Assembly: GCF_024448165.1 (NCBI RefSeq)
Contig: NZ_JAMOLN010000003.1
Coordinates: forward strand, 1-64,000
DNA: 64,000 nt
From: Streptomyces longispororuber
GTDB lineage: Bacteria; Actinomycetota; Actinomycetes; Streptomycetales; Streptomycetaceae
Direction: 5' to 3'
Of this stretch, positions 48,160 to 56,838 are shown piece by piece. Position 1 is the stretch's first letter. Each line of letters starts with the position of its first letter. Under the pieces are notes generated by a model. That model was given only the letters and a program-made list of their open reading frames with translations, was not told the origin of the DNA and did not search any database. The position numbers were made by a program, and so were the translations under genes.

Positions 48160-49746
48160 CTACCCCCTGCGGAGCAAGCGTGTCGCGCCCGCCGCCACCG
48201 TGGTCGCGAGGATCCAGCCCAGGAGGACCAGGACCGCCGCCAGCCACTGCCAGCCGCCCCGGAGCTGCCAGCTGCCCGACTGGCCGAGGTCGATCACGGG
48301 GAGGAGGAGGTCGAGGGCGAAGAGGGCCGAGTCCCAGTGCGGGCCCTCGCCGGGCTTGAGCGGCGGATGGTCGGCGTGGCCGAAAGCGACCGTGCTGATC
48401 CCCCAGAGCACGGCCATCCAGACCGCGGCCCGGCCCGGCCGGTACCCGTACGCGACCGTCCAGTCCTGGATGTAGCCCCACACCTTCGCCGCCAGCGGCA
48501 GCGTCTCGCGGCGGCGCCGCTGCTTGGCGAGGAGCACCTCGCGGGCGTCGGCGTCCTCCCCGCTGTTGCGCAGGATCGTGGCGAGCTGCTCGTACGGCTC
48601 GGGCCGGTACTCCGGGGTCGCGTCGGCCAGCCAGTTCAGCCGCCGGGTGAGGGGGAAGGAGCCGACCGGGATCAGGTTCTCGTACTGGAAGCCGCTGACC
48701 CGGAACTGGCCGGCCACCGGCCAGCTCGTCGACCGGTCGACGAGGTTGACGACCTTCGCGCCGGACAGCACCATCAGCCCGCGCTGCGGCCGCTCCCCGA
48801 GGAAGCGCAGCTCCGGGGTCTGCACCCGGCGCAGCGACACCTCCTGGTCGTTCTCCAGCGTGAAGCGCGCCGAGTCCAGGTCGATCGCGTCGCCGAACCG
48901 CCCGTCGTCGAGCCGCACCCCGCCCACGCACTCGAAACGCTGCACGCGGGTGCCGCGCGCGGGCGTGGAGCCGCTGGTCTGGCGGGGGTCGCCGAGCCCG
49001 GCCGGGGTCAGGTAGAGCGTGCGCTCGACCGTCATCTGCGGGGCGTTCAGGGCGCGGCGCCCGTGCGTGTTGCTCAGCCGGCTGCCGCGCAGCGACAGGG
49101 AGACGCCCACCGTGGCGCCGCGCAGGCTCAGCTCGCCGTGCGTCTCCAGCATCTCGGCCTGGAGGTCCTGCCCGACCGACATCCCGTCCGCCATGATCGA
49201 CTTGCCGCGCCGGTCCCGGAACACCACCGCCTGGTTGAGCAGCAGGTCCGTGCCGATGTGGGCGTCGGTGAGCCGGACGCCGTTGTGGAAGCGGCAGCGG
49301 GGGAGGTGCAGATCGCCCTCGGTGTGGACCCGGGCGGCCTCCAGGCGTGGCACCGAACAGTCCACGAGCCGCACCGTCGTGAAGTGCGCCTCCGGGAGCA
49401 GCACCTCCTTCTCGAAGCGGCAGCCCTTCAACTCCACGTACGGGACGATCGTGCCGCCCGCGAGGTCGAGCACGTCGGTGATCTGCACGCCCTGGAGCTT
49501 GAGCGACGACACCCGGCCGCTCAGGGCCGGCGGGCCGTCCAGCAGCAGCCACGCCACGACTCTCGCCCGGACGCTGCGCTCGGGGCCCCAGGGATGCCCG
49601 CCGTGCGGGTCGTCCACCGCGGTGTCCCCGGCCCGCAGGTTGTAGACGCTCCCGTTCCGGAACGCCTGCCACATTCCGGCTTCCGCTGCGGTCAGTCCGT
49701 CCGGCACGTCCCCGTTCGCGCTGCCGGTCGTCGTCCCGTCGACCAC
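48160..49746 (-). CDS. Membrane protein with an extended repeat (beta-helix/pentapeptide-like) domain
   Basis: The 528 residues consist of a long domain (about 30-390) with loose short repeats such as LRGATVGVSLSLRGSRL and VRLVDCSVPRLEAARV. A basic linker (AKQRRRRET) and about three C-terminal membrane segments (about 440-525) follow. Homologues are often called oxidoreductases, but I see no Rossmann motif, cofactor site or CxxC, so I would not use that name. GTG 49746 follows GGGGAGG. The gene is divergent from hisD. Confidence 0.72.
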   Translation of the reverse strand: MVDGTTTGSANGDVPDGLTAAEAGMWQAFRNGSVYNLRAGDTAVDDPHGGHPWGPERSVRARVVAWLLLDGPPALSGRVSSLKLQGVQITDVLDLAGGTIVPYVELKGCRFEKEVLLPEAHFTTVRLVDCSVPRLEAARVHTEGDLHLPRCRFHNGVRLTDAHIGTDLLLNQAVVFRDRRGKSIMADGMSVGQDLQAEMLETHGELSLRGATVGVSLSLRGSRLSNTHGRRALNAPQMTVERTLYLTPAGLGDPRQTSGSTPARGTRVQRFECVGGVRLDDGRFGDAIDLDSARFTLENDQEVSLRRVQTPELRFLGERPQRGLMVLSGAKVVNLVDRSTSWPVAGQFRVSGFQYENLIPVGSFPLTRRLNWLADATPEYRPEPYEQLATILRNSGEDADAREVLLAKQRRRRETLPLAAKVWGYIQDWTVAYGYRPGRAAVWMAVLWGISTVAFGHADHPPLKPGEGPHWDSALFALDLLLPVIDLGQSGSWQLRGGWQWLAAVLVLLGWILATTVAAGATRLLRRG

Positions 49747-49961
49747 GACTGCCCTGCCTCCCCGTAACCCGTACGACCCACCGGTCCCGCCGTCACCTGC
49801 TACTCGTGGGTTTCGTACAACCGTTCATGCCCGCTCGGTGACCGTCTGAACGCTAGTGGTGAAGGTCATCTTCCGGGGCCGGAACAACGGCCGAATCAGG
49901 GTGTGTATCAGCCATTGATACGGGCGCCCGGCGGCAAACCGGCGTCTGAGAGAATTGGTGC
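49747..49961. promoter_or_regulatory. Divergent promoter region upstream of hisD
   Basis: The 215-bp gap includes an inverted repeat TATCA-GCCAT-TGATA (49906-49920). A GAGAAT hexamer (49950-49955) ends six bases before the hisD GTG, which fits a leaderless his mRNA. No T-box or attenuator-like leader is visible. Confidence 0.45.
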
Positions 49962-51287
49962 GTGATCTCTCGAATCGATCTGCGCGGCGCCGCCCTCCCC
50001 GAGGGCCAGGCCCTGCGCTCGCTGCTGCCCCGAGCCGACTTCGACGTCTCGGCCGCCCTGGAGAAGGTGCGTCCGATCTGCGAGGACGTGCATCATCGTG
50101 GCGACGCGGCGCTGATCGAGTACGGGGAGAAGTTCGACGGCGTACGCCTGGAGCACGTCCGGGTGCCCGCCGAGGAGCTGGACAAGGCCCTCGCCGGTCT
50201 CGACCCCGCCGTGCGCGCGGCCCTGGAGGAGTCCATCCGCCGGGCCAGGATCGTCCACCGCGAGCAGCGCCGTACCGGCCACACCACGCAGGTCGTGCCC
50301 GGTGGCACGGTCACCGAGAAGTGGGTGCCGGTCGAGCGCGTCGGTCTGTACGCGCCCGGCGGCCGGTCCGTCTACCCGTCGTCCGTGATCATGAACGCCG
50401 TGCCGGCCCAGGAGGCGGGCGTCGGCTCCGTCGCGCTCGCGTCGCCGCCGCAGAAGGAGTTCGGCGGCCTGCCGCACCCGACGATCCTCGCCGCCTGCGC
50501 CCTGCTCGGCGTCGACGAGGTGTACGCGGTGGGCGGCGCCCAGGCCGTCGCGATGTACGCGTACGGCACCGAGTCCTGCCCCGCGGCGAACATGGTGACC
50601 GGCCCCGGCAACATCTGGGTGGCCGCCGCCAAGCGCTACTTCACGGGCCTCATCGGCATCGACGCCGAGGCGGGCCCCACCGAGATCGCGGTCCTCGCGG
50701 ACGACACCGCGGACCCGGTGCACGTCGCGTCGGACCTGATCAGCCAGGCCGAGCACGACCCGATGGCCGCCGCCGTCCTCGTCACCGACTCGGCCGAGCT
50801 GGCCGCGGCGGTCGAGAAGGAGCTGGCGCCGCAGGTCGCCGCCACCAAGCACGTCGAGGACCGGATCGTGCCCGCGCTCACGGGCAAGCAGTCCGCGATC
50901 GTCCTCGTCGACTCGATCGACGACGGCCTCAAGGTCGTCGACGCGTACGGCGCCGAGCACCTGGAGATCCAGACCGCCGACGCCGCGGCCCTGGCCCAGC
51001 GCGTCCGGAACGCCGGCGCGATCTTCGTCGGCCCCTGGGCGCCGGTCTCCCTCGGCGACTACGCGGCCGGGTCCAACCACGTGCTGCCGACCGGCGGCTG
51101 CGCCTGCCACTCGTCCGGCCTGTCCGTCCAGTCCTTCCTGCGCGGCATCCACATCGTCGACTACACGAAGGACGCCCTCGCCGACGTCGCCGCCACCGTG
51201 GTGACGCTCGCCGACGCCGAGGACCTGCCCGCGCACGGGGCCGCCGTCAAGGCCCGCTTCGACTGGAAGGTACCGAACACCAAGTGA
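49962..51287 (+). CDS. hisD: Histidinol dehydrogenase
   Basis: Zinc- and NAD-dependent last step of histidine synthesis (L-histidinol to L-histidine). The 441 residues are of normal length. Family motifs include the [13 protein letters not shown] loop, the SQAEHDP segment with the zinc-binding Gln and His, and the late [14 protein letters not shown] region. GTG 49962 has no Shine-Dalgarno. It is the first gene of the his operon, and the stop overlaps hisC as GTGA. Confidence 0.97.
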   Translation: MISRIDLRGAALPEGQALRSLLPRADFDVSAALEKVRPICEDVHHRGDAALIEYGEKFDGVRLEHVRVPAEELDKALAGLDPAVRAALEESIRRARIVHREQRRTGHTTQVVPGGTVTEKWVPVERVGLYAPGGRSVYPSSVIMNAVPAQEAGVGSVALASPPQKEFGGLPHPTILAACALLGVDEVYAVGGAQAVAMYAYGTESCPAANMVTGPGNIWVAAAKRYFTGLIGIDAEAGPTEIAVLADDTADPVHVASDLISQAEHDPMAAAVLVTDSAELAAAVEKELAPQVAATKHVEDRIVPALTGKQSAIVLVDSIDDGLKVVDAYGAEHLEIQTADAAALAQRVRNAGAIFVGPWAPVSLGDYAAGSNHVLPTGGCACHSSGLSVQSFLRGIHIVDYTKDALADVAATVVTLADAEDLPAHGAAVKARFDWKVPNTK

Positions 51288-52384
51288 CCGGCATCGACGA
51301 CCTTCCCGTACGGGACGAGCTGCGCGGCAAGTCCCCGTACGGCGCACCGCAGTTGGACGTGGCCGTCCGGCTGAACACGAACGAGAACCCGTACCCGCTG
51401 CCCGAGCCCCTCGTCGCGCGGATCGCCGAGCGGGTCGCCGCCGCGGCCCGCGACCTCAACCGCTACCCGGACCGGGACGCGGTGGAGCTGCGCACCGAAC
51501 TCGCCAGGTACCTCACCCGGACGACCGGCCACAAGGTCACCCGCGACCAGGTCTGGGCGGCGAACGGGTCGAACGAGGTGCTCCAGCAGCTCCTCCAGGC
51601 GTTCGGCGGACCGGGCCGCACGGCCCTCGGCTTCGAGCCCTCGTACTCGATGCACCCGCTGCTCGCCCGCGGCACCAACACCGGCTGGATCAGCGCCCCC
51701 CGGCGCGCCGACTTCTCCCTCGACGTGCCCGCGGCCGTCGAGGCGATCCGCACCCACAGGCCGCACGTCGTCTTCATCACGAGCCCGAACAACCCCACGG
51801 GCAACGCGGTGGCGGCCGAGGACGTCCTCGCGCTGTACGAGGCGGCGGGCCGCGACGCGGTCGTGATCGTCGACGAGGCGTACACCGAGTTCAGCCACGG
51901 CGCGTCGCTGCTGCCGCTGATCGAGGGCCGGCCGAACCTCATCGTCTCCCGGACGATGTCCAAGGCGTTCGGCGCGGCCGGACTGCGGCTCGGCTACCTC
52001 GCCGCCGACCCGGCCGTGGTCGACGCGGTCCAGCTGGTGCGGCTGCCCTACCACCTGTCGGCCGTGAACCAGGCGACGGCGCTCGCCGCCCTGGAGTACA
52101 CCGACACGCTGCTCCAGTACGTCGAGCAGCTGAAGGCCGAACGCGACCGGGTGGTCGCGGAGCTGGCGGCGCTCGGCTTCGACGTGACCGTCGCCGACGC
52201 CAACTTCATCCAGTTCGGTGTTTTCCAAGATCCCCATGCTGTCTGGCAGTTCATCCTCGATCGCGGAGTCCTCATCCGCGACAACGGAGTGCCCGGACGC
52301 CTGCGGGTGTCCGTCGGCACCCCCGAAGAGAACGACGCGTTCCTGGACGCGGCCCGCGAAGTGAAAAAGGAGTACGGCGCATGA
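51284..52384 (+). CDS. hisC: Histidinol-phosphate aminotransferase
   Basis: PLP-dependent transaminase acting on imidazole acetol-phosphate. The 366 residues include the PLP lysine K227 in [17 protein letters not shown] and the NPTGN cofactor motif, as well as the early NTNENPYP segment of HisC. GTG 51284 overlaps the hisD stop, and the gene stop overlaps hisB as ATGA. Confidence 0.96.
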   Translation: MTGIDDLPVRDELRGKSPYGAPQLDVAVRLNTNENPYPLPEPLVARIAERVAAAARDLNRYPDRDAVELRTELARYLTRTTGHKVTRDQVWAANGSNEVLQQLLQAFGGPGRTALGFEPSYSMHPLLARGTNTGWISAPRRADFSLDVPAAVEAIRTHRPHVVFITSPNNPTGNAVAAEDVLALYEAAGRDAVVIVDEAYTEFSHGASLLPLIEGRPNLIVSRTMSKAFGAAGLRLGYLAADPAVVDAVQLVRLPYHLSAVNQATALAALEYTDTLLQYVEQLKAERDRVVAELAALGFDVTVADANFIQFGVFQDPHAVWQFILDRGVLIRDNGVPGRLRVSVGTPEENDAFLDAAREVKKEYGA

Positions 52385-52974
52385 GCCGCGTAGGACGTAT
52401 CGAGCGCGTGACGAAGGAGACCTCCGTCCTCGTCGAGATCGATCTCGACGGACGGGGCAAGGTCGACGTGTCGACCGGGGTCGGCTTCTACGACCACATG
52501 CTCGACCAGCTCGGCCGCCACGGCCTCTTCGACCTGACGGTCAAGACCGAGGGCGACCTGCACATCGACTCGCACCACACCATCGAGGACACCGCCCTCG
52601 CCCTCGGCGCCGCCTTCAAGCAGGCGCTCGGCGACAAGGTCGGCATCTACCGCTTCGGCAACTGCACCGTCCCGCTGGACGAATCGCTCGCCCAGGTGAC
52701 CGTCGACCTCTCCGGCCGCCCGTACCTCGTGCACACCGAGCCCGAGAACATGGCGCCGATGATCGGCGAGTACGACACGACGATGACCCGGCACATCCTG
52801 GAGTCGTTCGTCGCGCAGGCCCAGATCGCCCTGCACGTCCACGTCCCGTACGGGCGCAACGCCCACCACATCGTGGAGTGCCAGTTCAAGGCCCTCGCCC
52901 GCGCCCTGCGCTACGCCTCCGAGCGCGACCCGCGCGCCGCCGGCATCCTCCCCTCCACGAAGGGTGCCCTCTAG
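52381..52974 (+). CDS. hisB: Imidazoleglycerol-phosphate dehydratase
   Basis: Mn-dependent dehydratase of histidine synthesis. The 197 residues form the repeated fold with the two metal-binding motifs DSHHTIED and [11 protein letters not shown]. It is the monofunctional form, without the phosphatase domain seen in enteric HisB. It overlaps hisC by 4 bp. Confidence 0.97.
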   Translation: MSRVGRIERVTKETSVLVEIDLDGRGKVDVSTGVGFYDHMLDQLGRHGLFDLTVKTEGDLHIDSHHTIEDTALALGAAFKQALGDKVGIYRFGNCTVPLDESLAQVTVDLSGRPYLVHTEPENMAPMIGEYDTTMTRHILESFVAQAQIALHVHVPYGRNAHHIVECQFKALARALRYASERDPRAAGILPSTKGAL

Positions 52975-52976
52975 CC

Positions 52977-53141
52977 ATGAACGGCCTCGCGACCGTCCTC
53001 ATCGTCCTCGGCCTGTTCCTGCTCGGCGGCGTCTACTCGTTCGTCAAGCAGGGCATGGGCAAGAGCCTCATCACGCTGCTGTCGATCGCCGCGGGCATGT
53101 GCCTGATCGCGGGCGTGCTGCGGCTCGACTACTGGAGCTGA
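52977..53141 (+). CDS. Small membrane protein in the his operon (54 residues)
   Basis: ATG 52977 lies 2 bp after the hisB stop. Two hydrophobic segments (about 4-20 and 29-47) flank [10 protein letters not shown] small ORF at this position is conserved in Streptomyces his operons. Its function is unknown, and it is not one of the known histidine enzymes. hisH starts 2 bp later. Confidence 0.8.
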   Translation: MNGLATVLIVLGLFLLGGVYSFVKQGMGKSLITLLSIAAGMCLIAGVLRLDYWS

Positions 53142-53143
53142 CC

Positions 53144-53791
53144 ATGAGTTCCGCTGTCAGCAAGAAGGTCGTCGTCTTCGACTACGGCTTCGGGAACGTG
53201 CGCTCCGCCGAGCGCGCCCTGGCCCGGGCCGGCGCAGACGTCGAGATCACCCGGGACTACGACAAGGCGATGAACGCCGAAGGGCTGCTCGTCCCCGGTG
53301 TCGGCGCCTTCGCCGCCTGCATGAAGGGCCTCACCGAGGCCCGCGGCGACTGGATCGTCGGCCGCCGGCTCGCCGGCGGCCGTCCGGTGATGGGCATCTG
53401 CGTCGGCATGCAGATCCTGTTCGCACGCGGCATCGAGCACGGCGTCGAGGCGGAAGGCCTCGACGAGTGGCCGGGCACCGTCGAGCCGCTGGAGGCCGAC
53501 GTCGTCCCGCACATGGGCTGGAACACGGTGCGCGCACCGCAGGACAGCCGGCTGTTCGCCGGCCTCGACGCCGACGAGCGCTACTACTTCGTGCACTCGT
53601 ACGCCGTCCGGCGCTGGGAACTGGAAGTGCACAACCCGCACATCCGCGCCCCGAAGGTCACCTGGGCCACGCACGGCGAGCCGTTCGTCGCCGCCGTCGA
53701 GAACGGCGCACTCTGGGCGACGCAGTTCCACCCCGAGAAGTCCGGCGACGCCGGAGCACAGCTGCTGAAGAATTGGATCGGAACCCTCTGA
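53144..53791 (+). CDS. hisH: Imidazole glycerol phosphate synthase, glutaminase subunit
   Basis: Class I glutamine amidotransferase that supplies ammonia to HisF. The 215 residues contain the nucleophile elbow GICVGMQ and the His-Glu pair in QFHPEKSG. The start ATG 53144 is 2 bp after the small membrane gene, and the stop overlaps priA by one base (TGATG). Confidence 0.96.
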   Translation: MSSAVSKKVVVFDYGFGNVRSAERALARAGADVEITRDYDKAMNAEGLLVPGVGAFAACMKGLTEARGDWIVGRRLAGGRPVMGICVGMQILFARGIEHGVEAEGLDEWPGTVEPLEADVVPHMGWNTVRAPQDSRLFAGLDADERYYFVHSYAVRRWELEVHNPHIRAPKVTWATHGEPFVAAVENGALWATQFHPEKSGDAGAQLLKNWIGTL

Positions 53792-54534
53792 TGACCGCCG
53801 AGAGCACCGTGAACAAGCTTGAACTGCTGCCCGCCGTCGACGTCCGCGACGGCCAGGCGGTCCGCCTCGTCCATGGCGAGTCCGGCTCCGAGACCTCCTA
53901 CGGCTCCCCGCTGGAGGCCGCCCTCGCCTGGCAGAACTCCGGCGCCGAGTGGCTGCACCTGGTCGACCTGGACGCCGCGTTCGGCACCGGTGACAACCGC
54001 GCGCTGATCCGCGAGGTCAGCCAGGCCATGGACATCAAGGTCGAGCTGTCCGGCGGCATCCGCGACGACGACACGCTGGCCGCCGCCCTCGCCACCGGCT
54101 GCACCCGCGTCAACCTCGGCACCGCCGCCCTGGAGACCCCCGAGTGGGTCGCCAAGGTCATCGCCGAGCACGGCGACAAGATCGCGGTCGGCCTGGACGT
54201 CCGCGGGACCACGCTGCGCGGTCGCGGCTGGACCCGCGACGGCGGCGACCTCTACGAGACCCTGGAGCGCCTCAACGCCGAGGGCTGCGCCCGCTACGTC
54301 GTCACCGACATCGCCAAGGACGGCACGCTGCAGGGCCCGAACCTGGAGCTCCTGAAGAACGTCTGCGCGGCCACCGACCGCCCGGTCGTCGCGTCCGGCG
54401 GCGTCTCCTCCCTGGACGACCTGCGCGCCATCGCCGAGCTCGTGCCGCTGGGCGTCGAGGGCTCCATCGTCGGCAAGGCGCTGTACGCCAAGGCGTTCAC
54501 GCTGGAAGAGGCGCTTGCGGCGGTCTCGTCATGA
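53791..54534 (+). CDS. priA: Phosphoribosyl isomerase PriA (HisA/TrpF bifunctional)
   Basis: A 247-residue TIM barrel with the HisA-like catalytic aspartates in [12 protein letters not shown] and [13 protein letters not shown]. Streptomyces usually has no separate trpF, and PriA isomerises both ProFAR (histidine) and PRA (tryptophan). The assignment is by family and by the lack of a visible trpF here. It overlaps hisH and the RidA gene by 1 and 4 bp. Confidence 0.95.
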   Translation: MTAESTVNKLELLPAVDVRDGQAVRLVHGESGSETSYGSPLEAALAWQNSGAEWLHLVDLDAAFGTGDNRALIREVSQAMDIKVELSGGIRDDDTLAAALATGCTRVNLGTAALETPEWVAKVIAEHGDKIAVGLDVRGTTLRGRGWTRDGGDLYETLERLNAEGCARYVVTDIAKDGTLQGPNLELLKNVCAATDRPVVASGGVSSLDDLRAIAELVPLGVEGSIVGKALYAKAFTLEEALAAVSS

Positions 54535-54941
54535 GTGACGCCGTACGCCGTGTGCAGTCCGGTGCGCCGTGGGAGGACGCCTTCGGCTACGCGCGCGCCG
54601 TCGAGCTGCCGAACGGGCTGGTCCTGGTCTCCGGCTGCACCTCCGTCGTCAACGGCGTCATCGCCGAGGGCGGCCCGTACGAGCAGGCGGTGAACGCGTT
54701 CGGGGTCGCCCTGGACGCGCTCGCCGGTCTGGAGCTCGGGCGCGAGGACGTCGTCCGTACCCGGATGTACCTCACGCACGCGCGGGACGTGGACGAGGTC
54801 GGACGTGCTCACAAGGAGCTGTTCGACGCCGTCCGCCCCGCCGCGTCCATGCTCATCGTCTCCGGCTTCGTCGACCCGTCGCTGGTCGTCGAGGTCGAGG
54901 TCGAGGCGTACCGCCGAGGAGAGGGTGGGAGCGCGTCATGA
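54531..54941 (+). CDS. RidA/YjgF-family protein
   Basis: The 136-residue product belongs to the RidA family, whose members deaminate reactive enamine/imine intermediates from PLP enzymes. The [18 protein letters not shown] and [11 protein letters not shown] segments are typical. Coupled by ATGA overlaps to priA and hisF, it sits in a histidine operon, where it may clear HisC-derived imines. Confidence 0.88.
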   Translation: MSDAVRRVQSGAPWEDAFGYARAVELPNGLVLVSGCTSVVNGVIAEGGPYEQAVNAFGVALDALAGLELGREDVVRTRMYLTHARDVDEVGRAHKELFDAVRPAASMLIVSGFVDPSLVVEVEVEAYRRGEGGSAS

Positions 54942-55693
54942 GCCTCGCCGTACGAGTCATCCCCTGCCTCGACGTCGACAACGGCCGCGTCGTCAAGGGC
55001 GTCAACTTCCAGAACCTGCGCGACGCGGGCGACCCCGTCGAGATGGCGAAGGTGTACGACGCCGAGGGCGCGGACGAGCTGACGTTCCTCGACATCACCG
55101 CGTCGTCCGGCAACCGCGAGACCACGTACGACGTGGTGCGCAGGACCGCCGAGCAGGTCTTCATCCCGCTCACCGTGGGCGGCGGTGTGCGCACCGCCGA
55201 GGACGTGGACAGGCTGCTGCGCGCCGGGGCGGACAAGGTGGGCGTGAACACGGCCGCCATCGCCCGGCCCGACCTCATCCGGGAGATCGCCGAGCGGTTC
55301 GGCCGCCAGGTGCTCGTCCTGTCGGTGGACGCGCGGCGCACCGAGTCCGGGTCGTTCGAGGTGACGACGCACGGCGGGCGCCGGTCCGCCGGGATCGACG
55401 CCGTCGAATGGGCGCACCGGGCCGCCGAGTTGGGGGCCGGGGAGATCCTGCTCAACTCGATGGACGCGGACGGGACGAAGGACGGCTACGACATCGAGAT
55501 GATCGAGGCCGTCCGCAAGCACGTGTCCGTCCCGGTGATCGCGTCGGGTGGCGCGGGGCGCCTCGAGCACTTCGCTCCGGCCGTCGGGGCGGGGGCGGAC
55601 GCGGTGCTCGCGGCTTCCGTCTTCCACTTCGGTGACCTGCGGATCGGCGAGGTCAAGGGTGCGCTGCGGGAGGCCGGGCACCCGGTCAGGTAG
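54938..55693 (+). CDS. hisF: Imidazole glycerol phosphate synthase, cyclase subunit
   Basis: The 251-residue TIM barrel closes the imidazole ring using ammonia from HisH. Catalytic aspartates are in [14 protein letters not shown] and LSVDARR. The start overlaps the RidA stop. It is the last gene of the contiguous his operon. hisI lies 7.6 kb away. Confidence 0.97.
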   Translation: MSLAVRVIPCLDVDNGRVVKGVNFQNLRDAGDPVEMAKVYDAEGADELTFLDITASSGNRETTYDVVRRTAEQVFIPLTVGGGVRTAEDVDRLLRAGADKVGVNTAAIARPDLIREIAERFGRQVLVLSVDARRTESGSFEVTTHGGRRSAGIDAVEWAHRAAELGAGEILLNSMDADGTKDGYDIEMIEAVRKHVSVPVIASGGAGRLEHFAPAVGAGADAVLAASVFHFGDLRIGEVKGALREAGHPVR

Positions 55694-55775
55694 GCGCGTC
55701 GCCGCCGTTGCGGGCCGGTGCCCGGTCGTCGCACGTGACCGGTGATTTCGCCGATGCGGGTGGGGCGTGCCCCAC

Positions 55776-55814
55776 GGGAGTGTGGCCGCTGTCCACGACA
55801 GCGGCGGCGCTCCC
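55776..55814 (+). terminator. Probable his operon terminator
   Basis: CCGCTGTC (55786-55793) pairs with GACAGCGG (55797-55804), and an outer GGGAG/CTCCC pair (55776-55780 and 55810-55814) extends it. It lies between hisF and the polyester hydrolase gene and has no T-run. Confidence 0.5.
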
Positions 55815-55852
55815 GGGACGGGCGCCCGCCCCGTCCGAGAGGAACCCGCATC

Positions 55853-56743
55853 GTGCAGAAGATGCGCACCCGAACCCGCCTGATCCGCACGGGACTTGCC
55901 GCCCTCCTCGCCGTCGGCGGTATCGTCGCCTCGCAGACCCTCACCGCCCAGGCCGCCGACAACCCCTACGAACGGGGCCCGGCCCCGACGGTGTCGAGCA
56001 TCGAGGCGGCGCGCGGCTCCTACGCGGTCTCGCAGACCACCGTGTCCTCCCTGAGCGTCTCCGGCTTCGGCGGCGGCACGATCTACTACCCGACGTCGAC
56101 CGCCGACGGCACGTTCGGCGCCGTCGCGATCTCGCCCGGCTACACGGCGTACCAGTCGTCCATCGCCTGGCTCGGCCCGCGCCTGGCCTCGCAGGGCTTC
56201 GTCGTCTTCACCATCGACACCAACACCACGCTCGACCAGCCCGACAGCCGCGGCCGTCAACTCCTCGCCGCACTGGACTACTTGACGCAGCAGAGCTCGG
56301 TGCGCGGCCGTATCGACACCGGACGGCTCGGTGTCATGGGGCACTCCATGGGCGGCGGCGGCACCCTCGAAGCCGCCAAGAGCCGGCCGTCGCTCCAGGC
56401 CGCGATCCCGCTCACCGGCTGGAACCTGGACAAGAGCTGGCCCGAGATCCAGACGCCGACGCTCGTGGTGGGCGCCGACGGCGACACCGTCGCGCCGGTG
56501 GCCACGCACTCCGAACCGTTCTACGGGAGCCTGCCGAGCTCGCTCGACAAGGCGTACCTGGAGCTGCGCGGGGCCACGCACTTCACCCCGAACTCCTCCG
56601 ACACCACGATCGCGAAGTACAGCATTTCGTGGCTGAAGCGCTTCATCGACGACGACACCCGGTACGAGCAGTTCCTCTGCCCGCTGCCGAGCGCGAGCCC
56701 GACCATCGCCGAGTACCGGGGCAACTGCCCGCACACGTCCTGA
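55853..56743 (+). CDS. Secreted PET-hydrolase/cutinase-like polyester hydrolase
   Basis: The 296 residues have a Sec signal peptide (about 1-35, AQA site) and an alpha/beta hydrolase of the LCC/TfCut2/PETase group. The triad is S165 (GHSMGGG), D211 (GADGDTVAPV) and H243 (ATHFTP). The oxyanion and clamp residues are Y97, M166 and W190. H219 and F223 match LCC H218 and F222, the type I pattern, and C276 and C292 form a likely C-terminal disulfide. Gly replaces the usual Pro before W190. GTG 55853 follows AGAGG. Activity on PET is inferred. Confidence 0.9.
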   Translation: MQKMRTRTRLIRTGLAALLAVGGIVASQTLTAQAADNPYERGPAPTVSSIEAARGSYAVSQTTVSSLSVSGFGGGTIYYPTSTADGTFGAVAISPGYTAYQSSIAWLGPRLASQGFVVFTIDTNTTLDQPDSRGRQLLAALDYLTQQSSVRGRIDTGRLGVMGHSMGGGGTLEAAKSRPSLQAAIPLTGWNLDKSWPEIQTPTLVVGADGDTVAPVATHSEPFYGSLPSSLDKAYLELRGATHFTPNSSDTTIAKYSISWLKRFIDDDTRYEQFLCPLPSASPTIAEYRGNCPHTS

Positions 56744-56772
56744 CGTCCTGTGCGCCGGCACAACGTGTCGTG

Positions 56773-56803
56773 GCGCCTGTTGGGCGACTCGCCCAACAGG
56801 CGC
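56773..56803 (+). terminator. Terminator of the polyester hydrolase gene
   Basis: GCGCCTGTTGGGC (56773-56785) pairs exactly with GCCCAACAGGCGC (56791-56803) around GACTC, 29 nt after the stop. Confidence 0.75.
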
Positions 56804-56838
56804 TGTGCACCGGGCGGTTCGGGCCTAGCGTGACGTGA

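Noticed and set aside
46241..49672. Single 1143-codon minus-strand gene ending in the Lon N-domain
   Set aside because: It overlaps two better-supported genes in other frames. Only its last 264 codons are coding.
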